Shown here one piece after another: positions 50,832-63,050 of a stretch of 64,000 nucleotides of DNA. The position numbers and the translations under genes were made by a program. The notes beneath the pieces were generated by a model. The model was not told where the DNA came from. It saw only the letters and a list, made by a program, of their open reading frames with translations, and did not search any database. Source of the DNA: Halosaccharopolyspora lacisalsi (GTDB lineage: Bacteria > Actinomycetota > Actinomycetes > Mycobacteriales > Pseudonocardiaceae); contig NZ_JACGWZ010000004.1 of NCBI RefSeq assembly GCF_014137975.1, positions 434,001 to 498,000 of the forward strand, written 5' to 3'. The stretch's first letter is position 1, and each line of letters begins with the position of its first letter.

Positions 50832-51509
50832 TCACCAGCCGCGTTGGCGCCATTCGGGCAGCTTGGGGCGCTCGGTTCCCAGCGTCGTGTCGTCGCCGTG
50901 ACCGGGGTAGACCCATGTCTCGTCGGGCAGCTCGCCGAACACGCGGGTCTCGACGTCGTCGATCAGCGACCGGAACGCCTCCTGGGAACCGGTCTTGCCC
51001 ACCCCGCCCGGGAACAGCGAATCACCGGTGAACAGGTGGGGGTGGCCGGTGGGGTCGCGGTAGAGCAGCGCGATCGAGCCGGGAGTGTGCCCGCGCAGGT
51101 GGATGACCTCGACGGCGCAGTCGCCGACCTGCACGGTCTCGCCGTGCTCGACCTCGCGGTCGGGTGGCACCGGCAGCCCGTCGGAGTCCGCGGGGTGCGC
51201 CACGGTGTAGGAACCGGTCTGACCGGCCAGCGAACCGAGGGCCTGCCAGTGGTCCGGGTGCTGGTGAGTGGTCACGATCGTGCGCAGCCGGGGACGCTCG
51301 TCGTCGTGCCCGAGCAGATCGGCCAGCCGTTCCGGATCGTTGGCGGCGTCGATGATCAGGGCGTCTCCCGTCCTCAGACAGGTCAGGAGGTAGGCGTTGT
51401 TGTCCATCGAGCCGACCGAGAGCTTGATGATGTTCAGCGCGTCGAGTCGTCGCCGGGTCGCCGCGCCACCGGGCTCGACGTGGCCGGTGTAGGTGTCCTG
51501 GATCTGCAC
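50832..51509 (-). CDS. metallo-beta-lactamase-fold hydrolase, glyoxalase II-like
   Basis: A 225-residue metallohydrolase. The first metal site is VTTHQHPDHWQALG (intact HxHxDH), then a His in RGHTPGSIALLY, the bridging Asp in FTGDSLFPGG and the last His in YPGHGDDTTLGTE. GTG at 51509 (VQIQDTYTGHV) is the best available start. The motif set matches hydroxyacylglutathione-hydrolase-type enzymes, which in actinobacteria may use mycothiol thioesters. It lies 34 bp after another DinB-fold gene on the same strand, so mycothiol-linked detoxification is plausible. Confidence 0.85.
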   Translation of the reverse strand: MQIQDTYTGHVEPGGAATRRRLDALNIIKLSVGSMDNNAYLLTCLRTGDALIIDAANDPERLADLLGHDDERPRLRTIVTTHQHPDHWQALGSLAGQTGSYTVAHPADSDGLPVPPDREVEHGETVQVGDCAVEVIHLRGHTPGSIALLYRDPTGHPHLFTGDSLFPGGVGKTGSQEAFRSLIDDVETRVFGELPDETWVYPGHGDDTTLGTERPKLPEWRQRGW

Positions 51510-51543
51510 GGTGGTGATCCTAACGCCGCGCCGGTGCCACTGC

Positions 51544-52320
51544 TCAAAGCCACGTCGGAACGCGCGGAATGTCGCCGCTGAGGGCTTCGTTGCTGTACCG
51601 CCCGAGCAACCAGCCGAGCAGCATGTCGGGATCACCGCGAACCTGCCGGTGCTCGGCCTGGGGGTTGCCGATGGACCAGGTGCGGCGCCTGCCGTCCGAG
51701 AAGTCGGTGACGATCGTGGTCGCGGGCACGTCCGGGCGTCCGGCGAGCTGACGGATGGTGTCGTCGAGCAGCAGCTCGACGTCGGAGAGGGGAATGGCGT
51801 CGAACCCGATGCCGCATTCGAGATCGACCAGGTGCACCCAGACCTCCAGCAGCCGCGCCCGCAGGATCTCGTGAGCCGCTATCGGTTTCCCGGGCGCACC
51901 CACGATCTCGGCTGTCCAGGCGGCCCCGGGCAACTTTCGCGCGGACTGGGCGAAGCGGGCGCAGGCGGCCCGCAGGTCCTCGTACAGCAGCCAGCGGCTG
52001 CGCACGCTGCCTTCCTGGATATCGGCGTCCCGGTCCTCCTTGCTCGCGTACATGGGGTGCTCGACACCGGTGCGCGCCCAGGTGAGCAGATTGACGCATC
52101 CGTCGGCGTTGCGGGCCAGATGAGAGACGACGTGCGCTCGCGTCCAGCCGGGGAGCAAGCTGTGGCGACGAATCTCCTTTTCGTCCAAGCCGTGGACCGT
52201 CTCCAGCAACCACGATGTCGCGTTCTCGATCGCGGAGAGCAGCGCGGTGGGTTCCGGTACCTCGGCGGGGGGACTCGGGTCGTGGTTCCAACCGCCGGAA
52301 CCGAGATCGAGATCGGGCAT
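51544..52320 (-). CDS. maleylpyruvate isomerase-family (mycothiol-type) protein
   Basis: A 258-residue protein with the N-terminal DinB/maleylpyruvate isomerase domain: LLPGWTRAHVVSHLARNADG contains the metal His, and HEILRARLLEVWVHLVDLEC the second Glu/His. A C-terminal MDMPI_C-like sheet domain (GRPDVPATTIVTDFSDGRRR) follows, containing RTWSIGNPQAEHRQVRGDPD. Family members are mycothiol-dependent transferases or isomerases. Co-oriented with the glyoxalase II-like gene. The substrate is unknown. Confidence 0.82.
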   Translation of the reverse strand: MPDLDLGSGGWNHDPSPPAEVPEPTALLSAIENATSWLLETVHGLDEKEIRRHSLLPGWTRAHVVSHLARNADGCVNLLTWARTGVEHPMYASKEDRDADIQEGSVRSRWLLYEDLRAACARFAQSARKLPGAAWTAEIVGAPGKPIAAHEILRARLLEVWVHLVDLECGIGFDAIPLSDVELLLDDTIRQLAGRPDVPATTIVTDFSDGRRRTWSIGNPQAEHRQVRGDPDMLLGWLLGRYSNEALSGDIPRVPTWL

Positions 52321-52729
52321 GGGCTTGTCCCCCGAAGCGAGGAGTGCGGAGGGCTGTAACGCAGTGCCTTGAAAGCTCGAGGATAAGTGCTCATGCCGGG
52401 GGACCGGAAGTACTTTGTCCAGGTATTTTGAAGTGGGGACACCTAGTGTGCCGCCGAGGGGCTCTCAGGGGCGCCGCCGAGAGTGCTGCTGCCCCGGCAC
52501 GGGTGTTCGTGGCGCGGAATGGCCCGGTCCGCGGACCTGTTGTGGTGGGGTGGAGCCCTGCTTCCGCGCGGAGACCGTCGGACGGGAACCCCGGGCTCGG
52601 AGGGGACGTTGTCGGTGCCGCTGCCTAGCATGGGTGGCGACGTGTTGGCACCGACGCCGACGGCAGGAGCAGGGTTTGCCGCGGTGTGCGTTCGCCCACC
52701 GATACCGAAACTTTCGAAGGGACCACCGA
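52321..52729. other. gene-free region before uvrA
   Basis: About 410 bp, divergent between the minus-strand isomerase-family gene and uvrA. Open frames here are arginine/cysteine rich and non-coding in character. I see no SOS box matching the usual actinobacterial CGAACnnnnGTTCG pattern. GAAGGGA at about 52716 is the uvrA ribosome site. Otherwise nothing recognised. Confidence 0.55.
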
Positions 52730-55591
<2,862 letters not shown>

Positions 55592-55808
55592 CCGGCTACC
55601 CGGCTCCGCGCGCTCGGTACTCGGCCCGCTGCCCGTGCGGGAGGTCGCTCCTCCGCGTGCTGCCGAGTTGCCCGGATCGCGTACCGGTGGTTGAGTCCGT
55701 GCTCGGGGTTGTTCCTTCTCCGGACACCGCTTTTCCCGGACACCGTCTTCTCGTGGCCGGGCGGTTGCCTTGGGACGGCGCCGGAGCGCACGAGGAGTTG
55801 ACCGGTTC

Positions 55809-58211
55809 ATGGAATCGACCGCCGACGGTTCGCCCGAGCGTTTCGCCCGCGACTCCGTGCGCTCGTCGCCTCCGGCCACCGGCACGACCGGTTCCTCGTC
55901 CTTTCGCGGTGCCGCGGCGCGAACGCTCTCGCTCGACCGGAACTGGTTGTTCGGCGGTCCGCTGCCCACCGACTCCGCGCGGCGGGGGCTCGACGGTGTC
56001 GGTCTCGATCGTGTGACGTTGCCGCACACGGTGACCGATTTGTCGTGGCGGCAGTGGGACCCGGGCGACTGGGAGCACCGGTGGGGCTATCGCCGGGAGT
56101 TCGACCTGCCGAGCGGCCACGCCGGTCTGCGCTGGTTCCTCGACTTCGGTGCCGCGCTCACCGGTGCCACCGTGCTGCTCAACGGGCACACCGTGGGTGA
56201 GCATCTCGGCGGGTACCTGCCGTTCGGTTCCGAGGTCACCGAGCGGCTCCGGGAACGTGGCAACACGCTGACCGTGCTGCTGGACGCGCGCTTCCACCTC
56301 AACGTGCCGCCGAACCGGCCGGAACCCTCCGTCCCGAACACCTCGGTGGACTTCTGGCAGCCCGGTGGGCTCTACCGGGGGGTGAGTCTGCACGGCGTTC
56401 CGGAGGTCTTCGTCGCCGACGTCTTCGCCAGACCGGTCGACGTCCTCGACTCCGGTCGGCGGGTCGACGTGCGGTGCACGCTCGACGCGGCACGGGTACC
56501 CGGCCACCGGGCGTGGCTGCGCGTCGTACTGCGTGACGGATCCCGCGTCCTCGCGGAAAGCGCGGAGCCGGTACGGATCGACGAACCGGGGCGTGTCACC
56601 ACGGACCTGGTGCTGGAAAACCCGGGGAACGTCGAACTCTGGTCCCCCGACGACCCGCGGCGCTACGACGTCGTCACCACGCTGTTCACGGCCGGGTACG
56701 CGGTACACGAGCACCGCGTTCGAATCGGTTTCCGGGACGCCCGCTTCACCGCGGAGGGGTTCTTCCTCAACGGTGAACGACTCCGGCTCTTCGGGCTCAA
56801 CCGACACCAGTTCTTCCCGTTCGCCGGTGCCGCGATGTCGGCTCGCGTGCAACGTCGTGACGCCGAGATCCTGCGCGCGGAGCTCAACTGCACCATGGTC
56901 CGGTGTTCGCACTACCCCCAGTCCGAGGCGTTCCTCGACGCCTGCGACGAGCTGGGACTCATGGTTTTCGAGGAGGCGGCCGGCTGGGGGCGCTACATCG
57001 GGGACGAGCAGTGGCGGGACTACGTCGTCCGCGACGTCGGCGAGATGGTGGTCCGCGACCGCAACCGCCCCTCGGTGGTCCTGTGGGGGTCCCGGCTCAA
57101 CGAGAACCTCGACGACGTCGAGCTGTGGACGAGGACCCACGAGCTCGCGCACTCGCTGGACGGCACCCGTCCCACCACCGGCGCGATGATCGGCGGCTCG
57201 CACGACACCCCGAACTTCGTTCAGGACGTCTTCTCCTTCAACGACTACGGGGGGCGGGACGGGGTCCCCCTCCTGGCGCCGCCGCGGACCGACCGGCCCT
57301 ACCTGGTTTCCGAGGCCGTCGGAACCCTGTCCGGTCCGGCGAAGTTCTACCGCAGGACCGATCCGGTCGCCGTCCAACAGGCGCAGGCGATCGCGCACGC
57401 CCAGGCTCATGAGCAGGCCGCGTCCGATTCCCGCTACTGCGGGCTGCTCGCCTGGTGCGGTTACGATTACCCCTCCGGCACCGGGAACCACTTCCGGGGC
57501 GTCAAGACGCCGGGTGTGCTCGACCTGTTCCGCGAGCCGAAGCCGGGAGCGGCCATCTACCGCTCGCAGGTGGACCCGCGGGTTCGCCCGGTGATCGAGC
57601 CCGCCTTCTACTGGGACTTCGGCCCGTCCGCACCGCCGAACGGCCCCGGCACGGCGATGATCTGCTCCAACTGCGACCGCCTCGAGCTCGCCGTGGGGGG
57701 CGAACCGTTCGCCACGGTGTTCCCGGACGGGAAGCGCTTCGGGAACCTTCCCTACCCGCCGTCCTTCGTCGAGCTGACCGTCGACCCCTCCGGGCCGCCC
57801 GAGCTGCGCGTCGACGGTTACCTCGGCGACCACCGCGTGCTGAGCCGCTCGTTCGCCGGGGATCCCTCCGGTGACGTGCTGGCGGTGCGTGCCGACGACG
57901 GCGAGTTGGTGGCCGACGGTGTCGACACCACGCGCGTGGTCTTTCGCGCCCTGGACCGCTACGGTGCTGCGCGCCCGTACGTCGGTGGTGAGGTGACGAT
58001 TTCCGTCGACGGGCCGGGCACGCTCGTGGGCGAGAACCCGTTCGCGTTCGGTGACGCGGGCGCGGTCGGTGCGGTGTGGGTTCGTTCGCAGTACAACGCC
58101 CCTGGAAGCATCCGTGTCACCGTGCGGCATCCGAAGCTCGGTGTCGGTACGGCGACCCTCGCGACGCGAGCGGCTCCCCCGGCTCCGAAACAGCGGGTGC
58201 GTGGGGGATAG
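55809..58211 (+). CDS. glycoside hydrolase family 2 enzyme
   Basis: An 800-residue GH2 hydrolase (beta-galactosidase/glucuronidase/mannosidase superfamily). The jelly-roll sugar-binding domain is about residues 50-210 (DWEHRWGYRREFDLPSG), followed by Ig-like strands and a TIM barrel. The acid/base Glu is in VVLWGSRLNENLDD (about residue 433) and the nucleophile Glu in PYLVSEAVGTLS (about residue 502). A late beta-sandwich (VFRALDRYGAARPYVGGEVT) ends it. No signal peptide is seen. The linkage and sugar cannot be read from sequence. No transporter neighbour on its own strand. Confidence 0.88.
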   Translation: MESTADGSPERFARDSVRSSPPATGTTGSSSFRGAAARTLSLDRNWLFGGPLPTDSARRGLDGVGLDRVTLPHTVTDLSWRQWDPGDWEHRWGYRREFDLPSGHAGLRWFLDFGAALTGATVLLNGHTVGEHLGGYLPFGSEVTERLRERGNTLTVLLDARFHLNVPPNRPEPSVPNTSVDFWQPGGLYRGVSLHGVPEVFVADVFARPVDVLDSGRRVDVRCTLDAARVPGHRAWLRVVLRDGSRVLAESAEPVRIDEPGRVTTDLVLENPGNVELWSPDDPRRYDVVTTLFTAGYAVHEHRVRIGFRDARFTAEGFFLNGERLRLFGLNRHQFFPFAGAAMSARVQRRDAEILRAELNCTMVRCSHYPQSEAFLDACDELGLMVFEEAAGWGRYIGDEQWRDYVVRDVGEMVVRDRNRPSVVLWGSRLNENLDDVELWTRTHELAHSLDGTRPTTGAMIGGSHDTPNFVQDVFSFNDYGGRDGVPLLAPPRTDRPYLVSEAVGTLSGPAKFYRRTDPVAVQQAQAIAHAQAHEQAASDSRYCGLLAWCGYDYPSGTGNHFRGVKTPGVLDLFREPKPGAAIYRSQVDPRVRPVIEPAFYWDFGPSAPPNGPGTAMICSNCDRLELAVGGEPFATVFPDGKRFGNLPYPPSFVELTVDPSGPPELRVDGYLGDHRVLSRSFAGDPSGDVLAVRADDGELVADGVDTTRVVFRALDRYGAARPYVGGEVTISVDGPGTLVGENPFAFGDAGAVGAVWVRSQYNAPGSIRVTVRHPKLGVGTATLATRAAPPAPKQRVRGG

Positions 58212-58277
58212 CCCCCAGGACGGGCACCCCCGGCAACCGGATACCGCCGCGACCTCCGGAGTGCCAGGCTGAGCATC

Positions 58278-59606
58278 GTGACCGCCGTGACCACTTCCGC
58301 GACACCCGGCTGGGCCGAGACGAACGGACGTGCCGGGTTCTTCCGGCGCATCCGCGGGGAGCTCCTGTACGCGGTGACGAGCTTACCGATCGTCATCGCG
58401 GGTTTCACCTACACCATCGTGACCGTGGGGGCGGGGATCGGTACGGGGCCGATCGGACTCGGTTTGCTGTTCCTGGCGACGATGGTGCCGGCAGCCAGGG
58501 GCTGGGCGGCTTTCGAGCGTGGTCGAGCAGCTCATCACCTGGGGCTGGAGGTCCGGGATCCCGGGCCGATGCGTCGTCGACCGGGGGCGTCCGGTTGGCT
58601 GCGGTCCGGGCTCGGTGACGTCGTCGGCTGGCGGGCGCTGCTGTACCTGTTCCTGAGGTTGCCCACGGCGATCCTGTCGTTCGTCTTCGCGATCACGTGC
58701 TACGTCGGCGGCTTCGGTTCGCTGCTCTACCCCCTCTGGTTCCGCACGGCCGGTTCGTACGCGCACGCGGACGGCGTCACCCGTCCGCTGTTGGCCGTCG
58801 AGCTCTTTCCCGGGGTTTGGCTCGACACCGTTCCGAAGTCGCTGGTAGGAAGCGCTTCCGGACTGCTGCTGCTGATACTGGCACCGTGGGTGGTGCGCAG
58901 CGTGATCACCGTGGACCGGTTGCTGGTGTGGGGGCTGCTCGGTCCGACCGCGGCTTCCGAGCGGGTGGCCGACCTGGAGACGTCGCGTTCGCACGCGGTG
59001 GAGGACTCGGCGGTGACCCTGCGCCGCATCGAACGTGATCTGCACGACGGCGCGCAGGCGCGGTTGGTGACGGTGACGATGGACCTCGGTCAGGCGCGGG
59101 AGACGTTGCGCTCCCCGAACCCCTCCGAGGAGGCGGTCCGGCGAGCCGCCGAGACCGTGGACTACGCCCACCGCAACGCCAAGCAGGCCCTGGTCGAGCT
59201 GCGTGACCTCGCACGCGGAATACACCCGCCCGTGCTGGACAGCGGCCTCGAACCGGCACTGTCGAGCCTGGCCTCGGCCAGCGCGATCCCGGTGGATCTC
59301 CGGGTGGAGCTGCCCCGGCGGCCGGACCCGGCCATCGAGACCATCGGGTACTTCTGCGTGGCGGAGTTGCTGACGAACGTGGCCAAGCACAGCGCGGCCA
59401 CGGCAGCGGTGGTGGAAGCCTCCAGCGATGGTCGACGCGTGCTGCTCCGGGTGCGCGACAACGGTACGGGTGGCGCCGTCCAGGAGGGGGACAGCGGTAT
59501 CGCGGGATTGCTGGACCGGGTCCGTACCGTTGACGGGGAGCTGACCGTGGACAGCCCTCGGGGAGGCCCCACGGTGATCACGATCGACCTGCCCGTGCGG
59601 GCGTGA
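58278..59606 (+). CDS. membrane sensor histidine kinase (NarL-type)
   Basis: A 442-residue kinase. Four to five membrane helices lie in residues 30-215 (LLYAVTSLPIVIAGFTYTIV, TGPIGLGLLFLATMVPAARG, GLLLLILAPWVVRSVITVDR). The HisKA_3 dimer phospho-acceptor is RRIERDLHDGAQARLV (His about 255), and the HATPase has FCVAELLTNVAKHS and VRDNGTGG with a GIAGLLDRV. The following gene encodes its response regulator, overlapping by 4 bp. The signal is unknown. Confidence 0.9.
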   Translation: MTAVTTSATPGWAETNGRAGFFRRIRGELLYAVTSLPIVIAGFTYTIVTVGAGIGTGPIGLGLLFLATMVPAARGWAAFERGRAAHHLGLEVRDPGPMRRRPGASGWLRSGLGDVVGWRALLYLFLRLPTAILSFVFAITCYVGGFGSLLYPLWFRTAGSYAHADGVTRPLLAVELFPGVWLDTVPKSLVGSASGLLLLILAPWVVRSVITVDRLLVWGLLGPTAASERVADLETSRSHAVEDSAVTLRRIERDLHDGAQARLVTVTMDLGQARETLRSPNPSEEAVRRAAETVDYAHRNAKQALVELRDLARGIHPPVLDSGLEPALSSLASASAIPVDLRVELPRRPDPAIETIGYFCVAELLTNVAKHSAATAAVVEASSDGRRVLLRVRDNGTGGAVQEGDSGIAGLLDRVRTVDGELTVDSPRGGPTVITIDLPVRA

Positions 59607-59617
59607 GCGGAGATACG

Positions 59618-60262
59618 ATGCGCGTCCTGCTGGCCGAGGACTCGGTGGTGCTGCGGGAGGGACTCGCGAGACTGCTGGCCGCCAGGGGACACGAGGTGGT
59701 CGGTGAGGTCGGGGACGCGGAGATGGTGGCCGAAGCCGTCGACGCGCGACGTCCTGATGTCGTCGTCGCGGACGTTCGAATGCCACCCACGCACACCGAT
59801 GACGGACTGCGTGCGGCTCGGCGGATCCGTGCTCAGCACCCGGAGATCGGCATTCTGGTGTTCTCGCAGTACGTGGAGACCCACTACGCCACCAAACTGC
59901 TGGCCGACGGGGCCGACGGTGTCGGCTACCTGCTCAAGGACCGCGTCAGCGAGGTCAGTGACTTCGTCGACGCGCTCGAGCAGGTGGTCGCGGGTGGCAC
60001 GGTCCTCGACCCCGAGGTGGTGTCCCGGCTGATGGGCGGCACGGGGCCGTCCACTCTCGCCGCCCTGACACCGCGCGAGCGGGAGGTGCTGGCGCTGATG
60101 GCCGAGGGGAGGTCGAACACGGCCGTCTCCGCCGAGCTCGTCGTCACCGCCGGAGCGGTCGAGAAGTACGTGGCCGGTATCTTCGACAAGCTCGGGCTGC
60201 ACTCGGACCAGGGCAGCAACCGCCGTGTGCTCGCCGTACTGCGTTACCTCCAGGGCTGCTGA
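59618..60262 (+). CDS. LuxR/NarL-type response regulator
   Basis: A 214-residue two-domain regulator. The receiver begins MRVLLAEDSVVLREGLARLL with the acceptor Asp in VVVADVRMPP and the Lys in YLLKDRV; the GerE-type HTH is ALTPREREVLALMAEGRSNT followed by VSAELVVTAGAVEKYV. ATG 59618 matches the family start; GTG 59603 would overlap the kinase stop and is also possible. It is the cognate partner of the preceding kinase. Targets unknown. Confidence 0.9.
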   Translation: MRVLLAEDSVVLREGLARLLAARGHEVVGEVGDAEMVAEAVDARRPDVVVADVRMPPTHTDDGLRAARRIRAQHPEIGILVFSQYVETHYATKLLADGADGVGYLLKDRVSEVSDFVDALEQVVAGGTVLDPEVVSRLMGGTGPSTLAALTPREREVLALMAEGRSNTAVSAELVVTAGAVEKYVAGIFDKLGLHSDQGSNRRVLAVLRYLQGC

Positions 60263-60269
60263 CAGCCCG

Positions 60270-60306
60270 CCGTTCCCGCCCCCATATCGTGATCGCGCGG
60301 GAACGG
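60270..60306 (+). terminator. hairpin between the two-component operon and the J-domain gene
   Basis: A 10-bp perfect stem 60270-60279 / 60297-60306 (CCGTTCCCGC against its complement), with flanking AGCCC/GGGCT pairing. It is 8 bp after the regulator stop and 17 bp before the next gene. Confidence 0.65.
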
Positions 60307-60323
60307 AAGGTGGGCTTTGAATC

Positions 60324-61430
60324 GTGAGCGGAGTCGATTACTACGAGTTGCTCGGGGTGCGTCCCGATGCCTCGATCGCGGAGATCAAGTCGGCGTATCG
60401 GTCGCTGGCCAGGGTCATGCATCCCGACGTGGGCGGTACCACCGGCACGTTCCGCGCACTGCGGGACGCCTACGAGACGTTGAGCGACCCCGAGCGGCGA
60501 GCCGAGTACGACGGCGAGACCGTCTCGGCGGCGCGGTCGGCGGCGCGGTCGGGGACCGTCTTCCGGCCTCGTCCCGAGCCGCGGCGGTGGTCCGAACAGC
60601 CCTTCGGGGAGGATCCCGACTTCGTCCCGGACACGCCGCGGCCGGACCCGGCCGATATCGACTGGTGGGAGACCGTCGACCCGGGTGAACGCGTCCGCTT
60701 CGTCCCCACGACCGGATACCCACGCGTACCGACGGTCGGCGTCCTGGGGGGGTGGCTGCTGCTGTTGCCGGTGGCGTTGATGACTTCGGTGTGGCCGTTG
60801 TTGCTGGTCCTGTGGTTGCTGCCGACGATGGTGGGAGTCGGAGTCGTCCGGTTCGCTCCGCACCTGCTGCCCGCCACCCCGACCGATCGGGCGTTCGTCG
60901 CGGAGTTCGGTGGTCGCACGGTGTTCGGGCGGCCCGGGACGATTCGTGGTGAGCGGGGCGAGCACCTCACGGCGGAACTGCTGGCCGAGTACCTGACCCG
61001 GTTGCCCGGTGCGCGCATCTTCCACGGTCTGTCCTGGCCGGACTCGGTGTTCGCGGACGTGGACCACGCCGTGCTGTGCGGGCACCGCCTCGTGCTGGTC
61101 GAGTCGAAGATGTGGTTGCCGGGGCACTACGCGGTCGACTCGACGGGAACGCTCTGGCGCGACGGGCGGCGCTTCCGGGGCGGGGGAACCCGGTTGGACG
61201 AGAGTGTCGCCGCGTACCGGCGTCTGCTGCCCGGACTCGACGTGGCGGGGGCGATGGTGCTTTACTCCAGCCGTGCGGGCGAGGTCAGCACGGAAGAGCC
61301 CGGGGACGTACCCGTCGCACCGATGACACCGGAGTCGTTCGTCTCCGAGATCGGCCGGTGGCTGGCCGAGGAACCGGCCATCGTCGACCGGGACGCCTTC
61401 CGCACCGTCCTCGCCCGGATCGTGTCCTGA
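60324..61430 (+). CDS. J-domain protein fused to membrane segment and NERD-type nuclease-like domain
   Basis: A 368-residue protein. The J domain is residues 3-65 (YYELLGVRPDASIAEIKSAY, LARVMHPDVGGTTGTF with HPD). A Pro/Arg linker with acidic patches follows, then two hydrophobic helices at about 130-175 (VLGGWLLLLPVALMTSVWPL, LVLWLLPTMVGVG). The C-terminal part (about 215-360) includes RIFHGLSWPDSVFADVDHAV and LVLVESKMWLPGHYAV, i.e. D...ExK, the restriction-endonuclease-like core of NERD domains. The combination suggests a membrane-anchored DnaK recruiter with a nuclease-related domain. GTG at 60324. Confidence 0.7.
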   Translation: MSGVDYYELLGVRPDASIAEIKSAYRSLARVMHPDVGGTTGTFRALRDAYETLSDPERRAEYDGETVSAARSAARSGTVFRPRPEPRRWSEQPFGEDPDFVPDTPRPDPADIDWWETVDPGERVRFVPTTGYPRVPTVGVLGGWLLLLPVALMTSVWPLLLVLWLLPTMVGVGVVRFAPHLLPATPTDRAFVAEFGGRTVFGRPGTIRGERGEHLTAELLAEYLTRLPGARIFHGLSWPDSVFADVDHAVLCGHRLVLVESKMWLPGHYAVDSTGTLWRDGRRFRGGGTRLDESVAAYRRLLPGLDVAGAMVLYSSRAGEVSTEEPGDVPVAPMTPESFVSEIGRWLAEEPAIVDRDAFRTVLARIVS

Positions 61431-61455
61431 GACCGCCCTCGAAACCGCGAAAACC

Positions 61456-63048
61456 TCAGCGGGGCCGCCCTGCCGCGCCCGGGCGGGTCTGCCACGGGTG
61501 CGGCCCGTCCGGTGGTCGGTACTCGACTCCGAGGGCGTCGAGTCGCGGCAGGTGGTGGGTGTTCAGCCGCCGTTCGAAGTCGGTGACGTCGCGGTGTGTC
61601 CGCTCGCTCCACATCACTTCGGCGAACGCGCAGAGCCTGGGGAAGGTGGCGTAGTCGACGCGGCGGGGTGAGTCCAGGTGCTCGGTCCACACCTGCGCCT
61701 GCGCGCCGAGCACGTGAGCGGCGGCTTCGTCCGAGAGCCCCGCGGGGACCGGCTCGTACTCGTACACGTCGGTCAGGGTGCGCAGGAACCCCACCGGGAT
61801 CGGCTCGTCCGGGTGGTCGGACTGGCGGTGGTCGAGGTAGACGGACTGCTCCGGACACATCACCGCGTCGTGTCCCGCCCGGGCTGCTCGCTCGCCACCG
61901 CGCTCGCCCTGCCACGAGGCGACGATCGTGCCGGGTGGGAGGTGTCCCCCCGCGTCGAGGATCTCGTCCCAGCCCATCGCGCGCCTGCCTCGTGAGTGCA
62001 GGTGCTCGATGACCTGCCGCAGGAACCAGCCGTGGAGCGCGCGGGGTTCGTCGAGTCCGAGCTCGGCCGCCCTCCGCCGGGCGCGCGGGCTGTCCTCCCA
62101 TTCGGTCGCGGGGACCTCGTCGCCCCCGACGCAGACCACCGGTGCGGGGAAGAGCTCCAGGATCCGGTCGAGGACCGCCAGGAAGAAGTCCACGGTGGCC
62201 GGTTCGGCGTTGAGGACGTGCTCGCTGACGCCCCAGCGGTCCCAGACCGGTAACCGCCGGTCCGGATGGTTTCCCAGCCAGGGGTAGGCCGCGATGGCGG
62301 CCTGGCTGTGCCCGGGCACGTCGACCTCCGGAACCACCGTGACGTGGTGCTCGGCCGCGTAGGACACGATCTCGGCGAGATCGGCTCCGGTGTAGTGGCC
62401 CCCGTGCGGCCGGTCGTCGTAGGTGTCGGTGGCTCCTCGTCCCACCATCGACCGGTGTCGCCAGCCCCCGACCTCGGTCAGCTTCGGGTACCTCGGAACC
62501 TCGACGCGCCACCCCTGGTCGTCGGTCAGGTGCAGGTGCAGGACGTTGAGCTTGTGCGCGGCGAGCAGGTCGACGAAGCGCAGCACCTCGCGTTTGGGCA
62601 GGAAGTGCCGCGCGACGTCGAGGTGACAGCCGCGCCAGGAAAAGCGCGGGTGATCGGTCACGGTTCCACGGGGAACCCACCACTCACCGGAGACGGGAGC
62701 CTGCCGCAGCGCGTCGGCGCCGAGCAGTTGGCGCAGGGTCTGCGCGGCGTAGTGCGCACCGGGCTCGTCGTGGGCCGTAACGGTGACACCGGACTCGGTG
62801 ATCTCCATCCGGTAGCCCTCCGGACCCGGTACCGCCCCGGAGTCGATGCGGAACCCGACGTCGGGGGCGCGGTGGGGAGGCAGTGCCAGCCCGGTGGTCG
62901 TTCCGAGCCGGCGTCGCAGCCATTCGACCACCTTCGGCGGGCCGTCCATCGTGGTCCTCTCCCCGAGGGGGAACACCCCCGGCCGCGGCTCGACCGAGAC
63001 CGGGCGGGGGAGCAGACCGTCCCATCGGGACGCTGCCGTGGAGGACAT
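61456..63048 (-). CDS. glycoside hydrolase family 20 beta-N-acetylhexosaminidase
   Basis: A 530-residue GH20 enzyme. The catalytic barrel has WRGCHLDVARHFLPKREVLR, HLHLTDDQGWRVEV, the Asp-Glu pair in CVGGDEVPATEWED (about residue 310) and WTEHLDSPRRVDYATFPRLC at the end. It releases terminal GlcNAc/GalNAc. No signal peptide, so it may act inside the cell on imported chitobiose-like sugars. ATG at 63048 follows AAGGGG; it starts 3 bp after the adjacent permease stop. The arrangement recalls the das chitobiose uptake locus of Streptomyces, which I infer rather than show. Confidence 0.9.
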   Translation of the reverse strand: MSSTAASRWDGLLPRPVSVEPRPGVFPLGERTTMDGPPKVVEWLRRRLGTTTGLALPPHRAPDVGFRIDSGAVPGPEGYRMEITESGVTVTAHDEPGAHYAAQTLRQLLGADALRQAPVSGEWWVPRGTVTDHPRFSWRGCHLDVARHFLPKREVLRFVDLLAAHKLNVLHLHLTDDQGWRVEVPRYPKLTEVGGWRHRSMVGRGATDTYDDRPHGGHYTGADLAEIVSYAAEHHVTVVPEVDVPGHSQAAIAAYPWLGNHPDRRLPVWDRWGVSEHVLNAEPATVDFFLAVLDRILELFPAPVVCVGGDEVPATEWEDSPRARRRAAELGLDEPRALHGWFLRQVIEHLHSRGRRAMGWDEILDAGGHLPPGTIVASWQGERGGERAARAGHDAVMCPEQSVYLDHRQSDHPDEPIPVGFLRTLTDVYEYEPVPAGLSDEAAAHVLGAQAQVWTEHLDSPRRVDYATFPRLCAFAEVMWSERTHRDVTDFERRLNTHHLPRLDALGVEYRPPDGPHPWQTRPGAAGRPR

Positions 63049-63050
63049 CC

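Noticed and set aside
52415-52729. Upstream extension of the uvrA frame
   Set aside because: It is Arg/Cys rich and unlike any UvrA N-terminus; the GTG at 52730 has a ribosome site and gives the family start.
52321-52729. SOS (LexA) box before uvrA
   Set aside because: I looked for CGAAC-n4-GTTCG-like symmetry and found only unrelated TTCGAA-type fragments.
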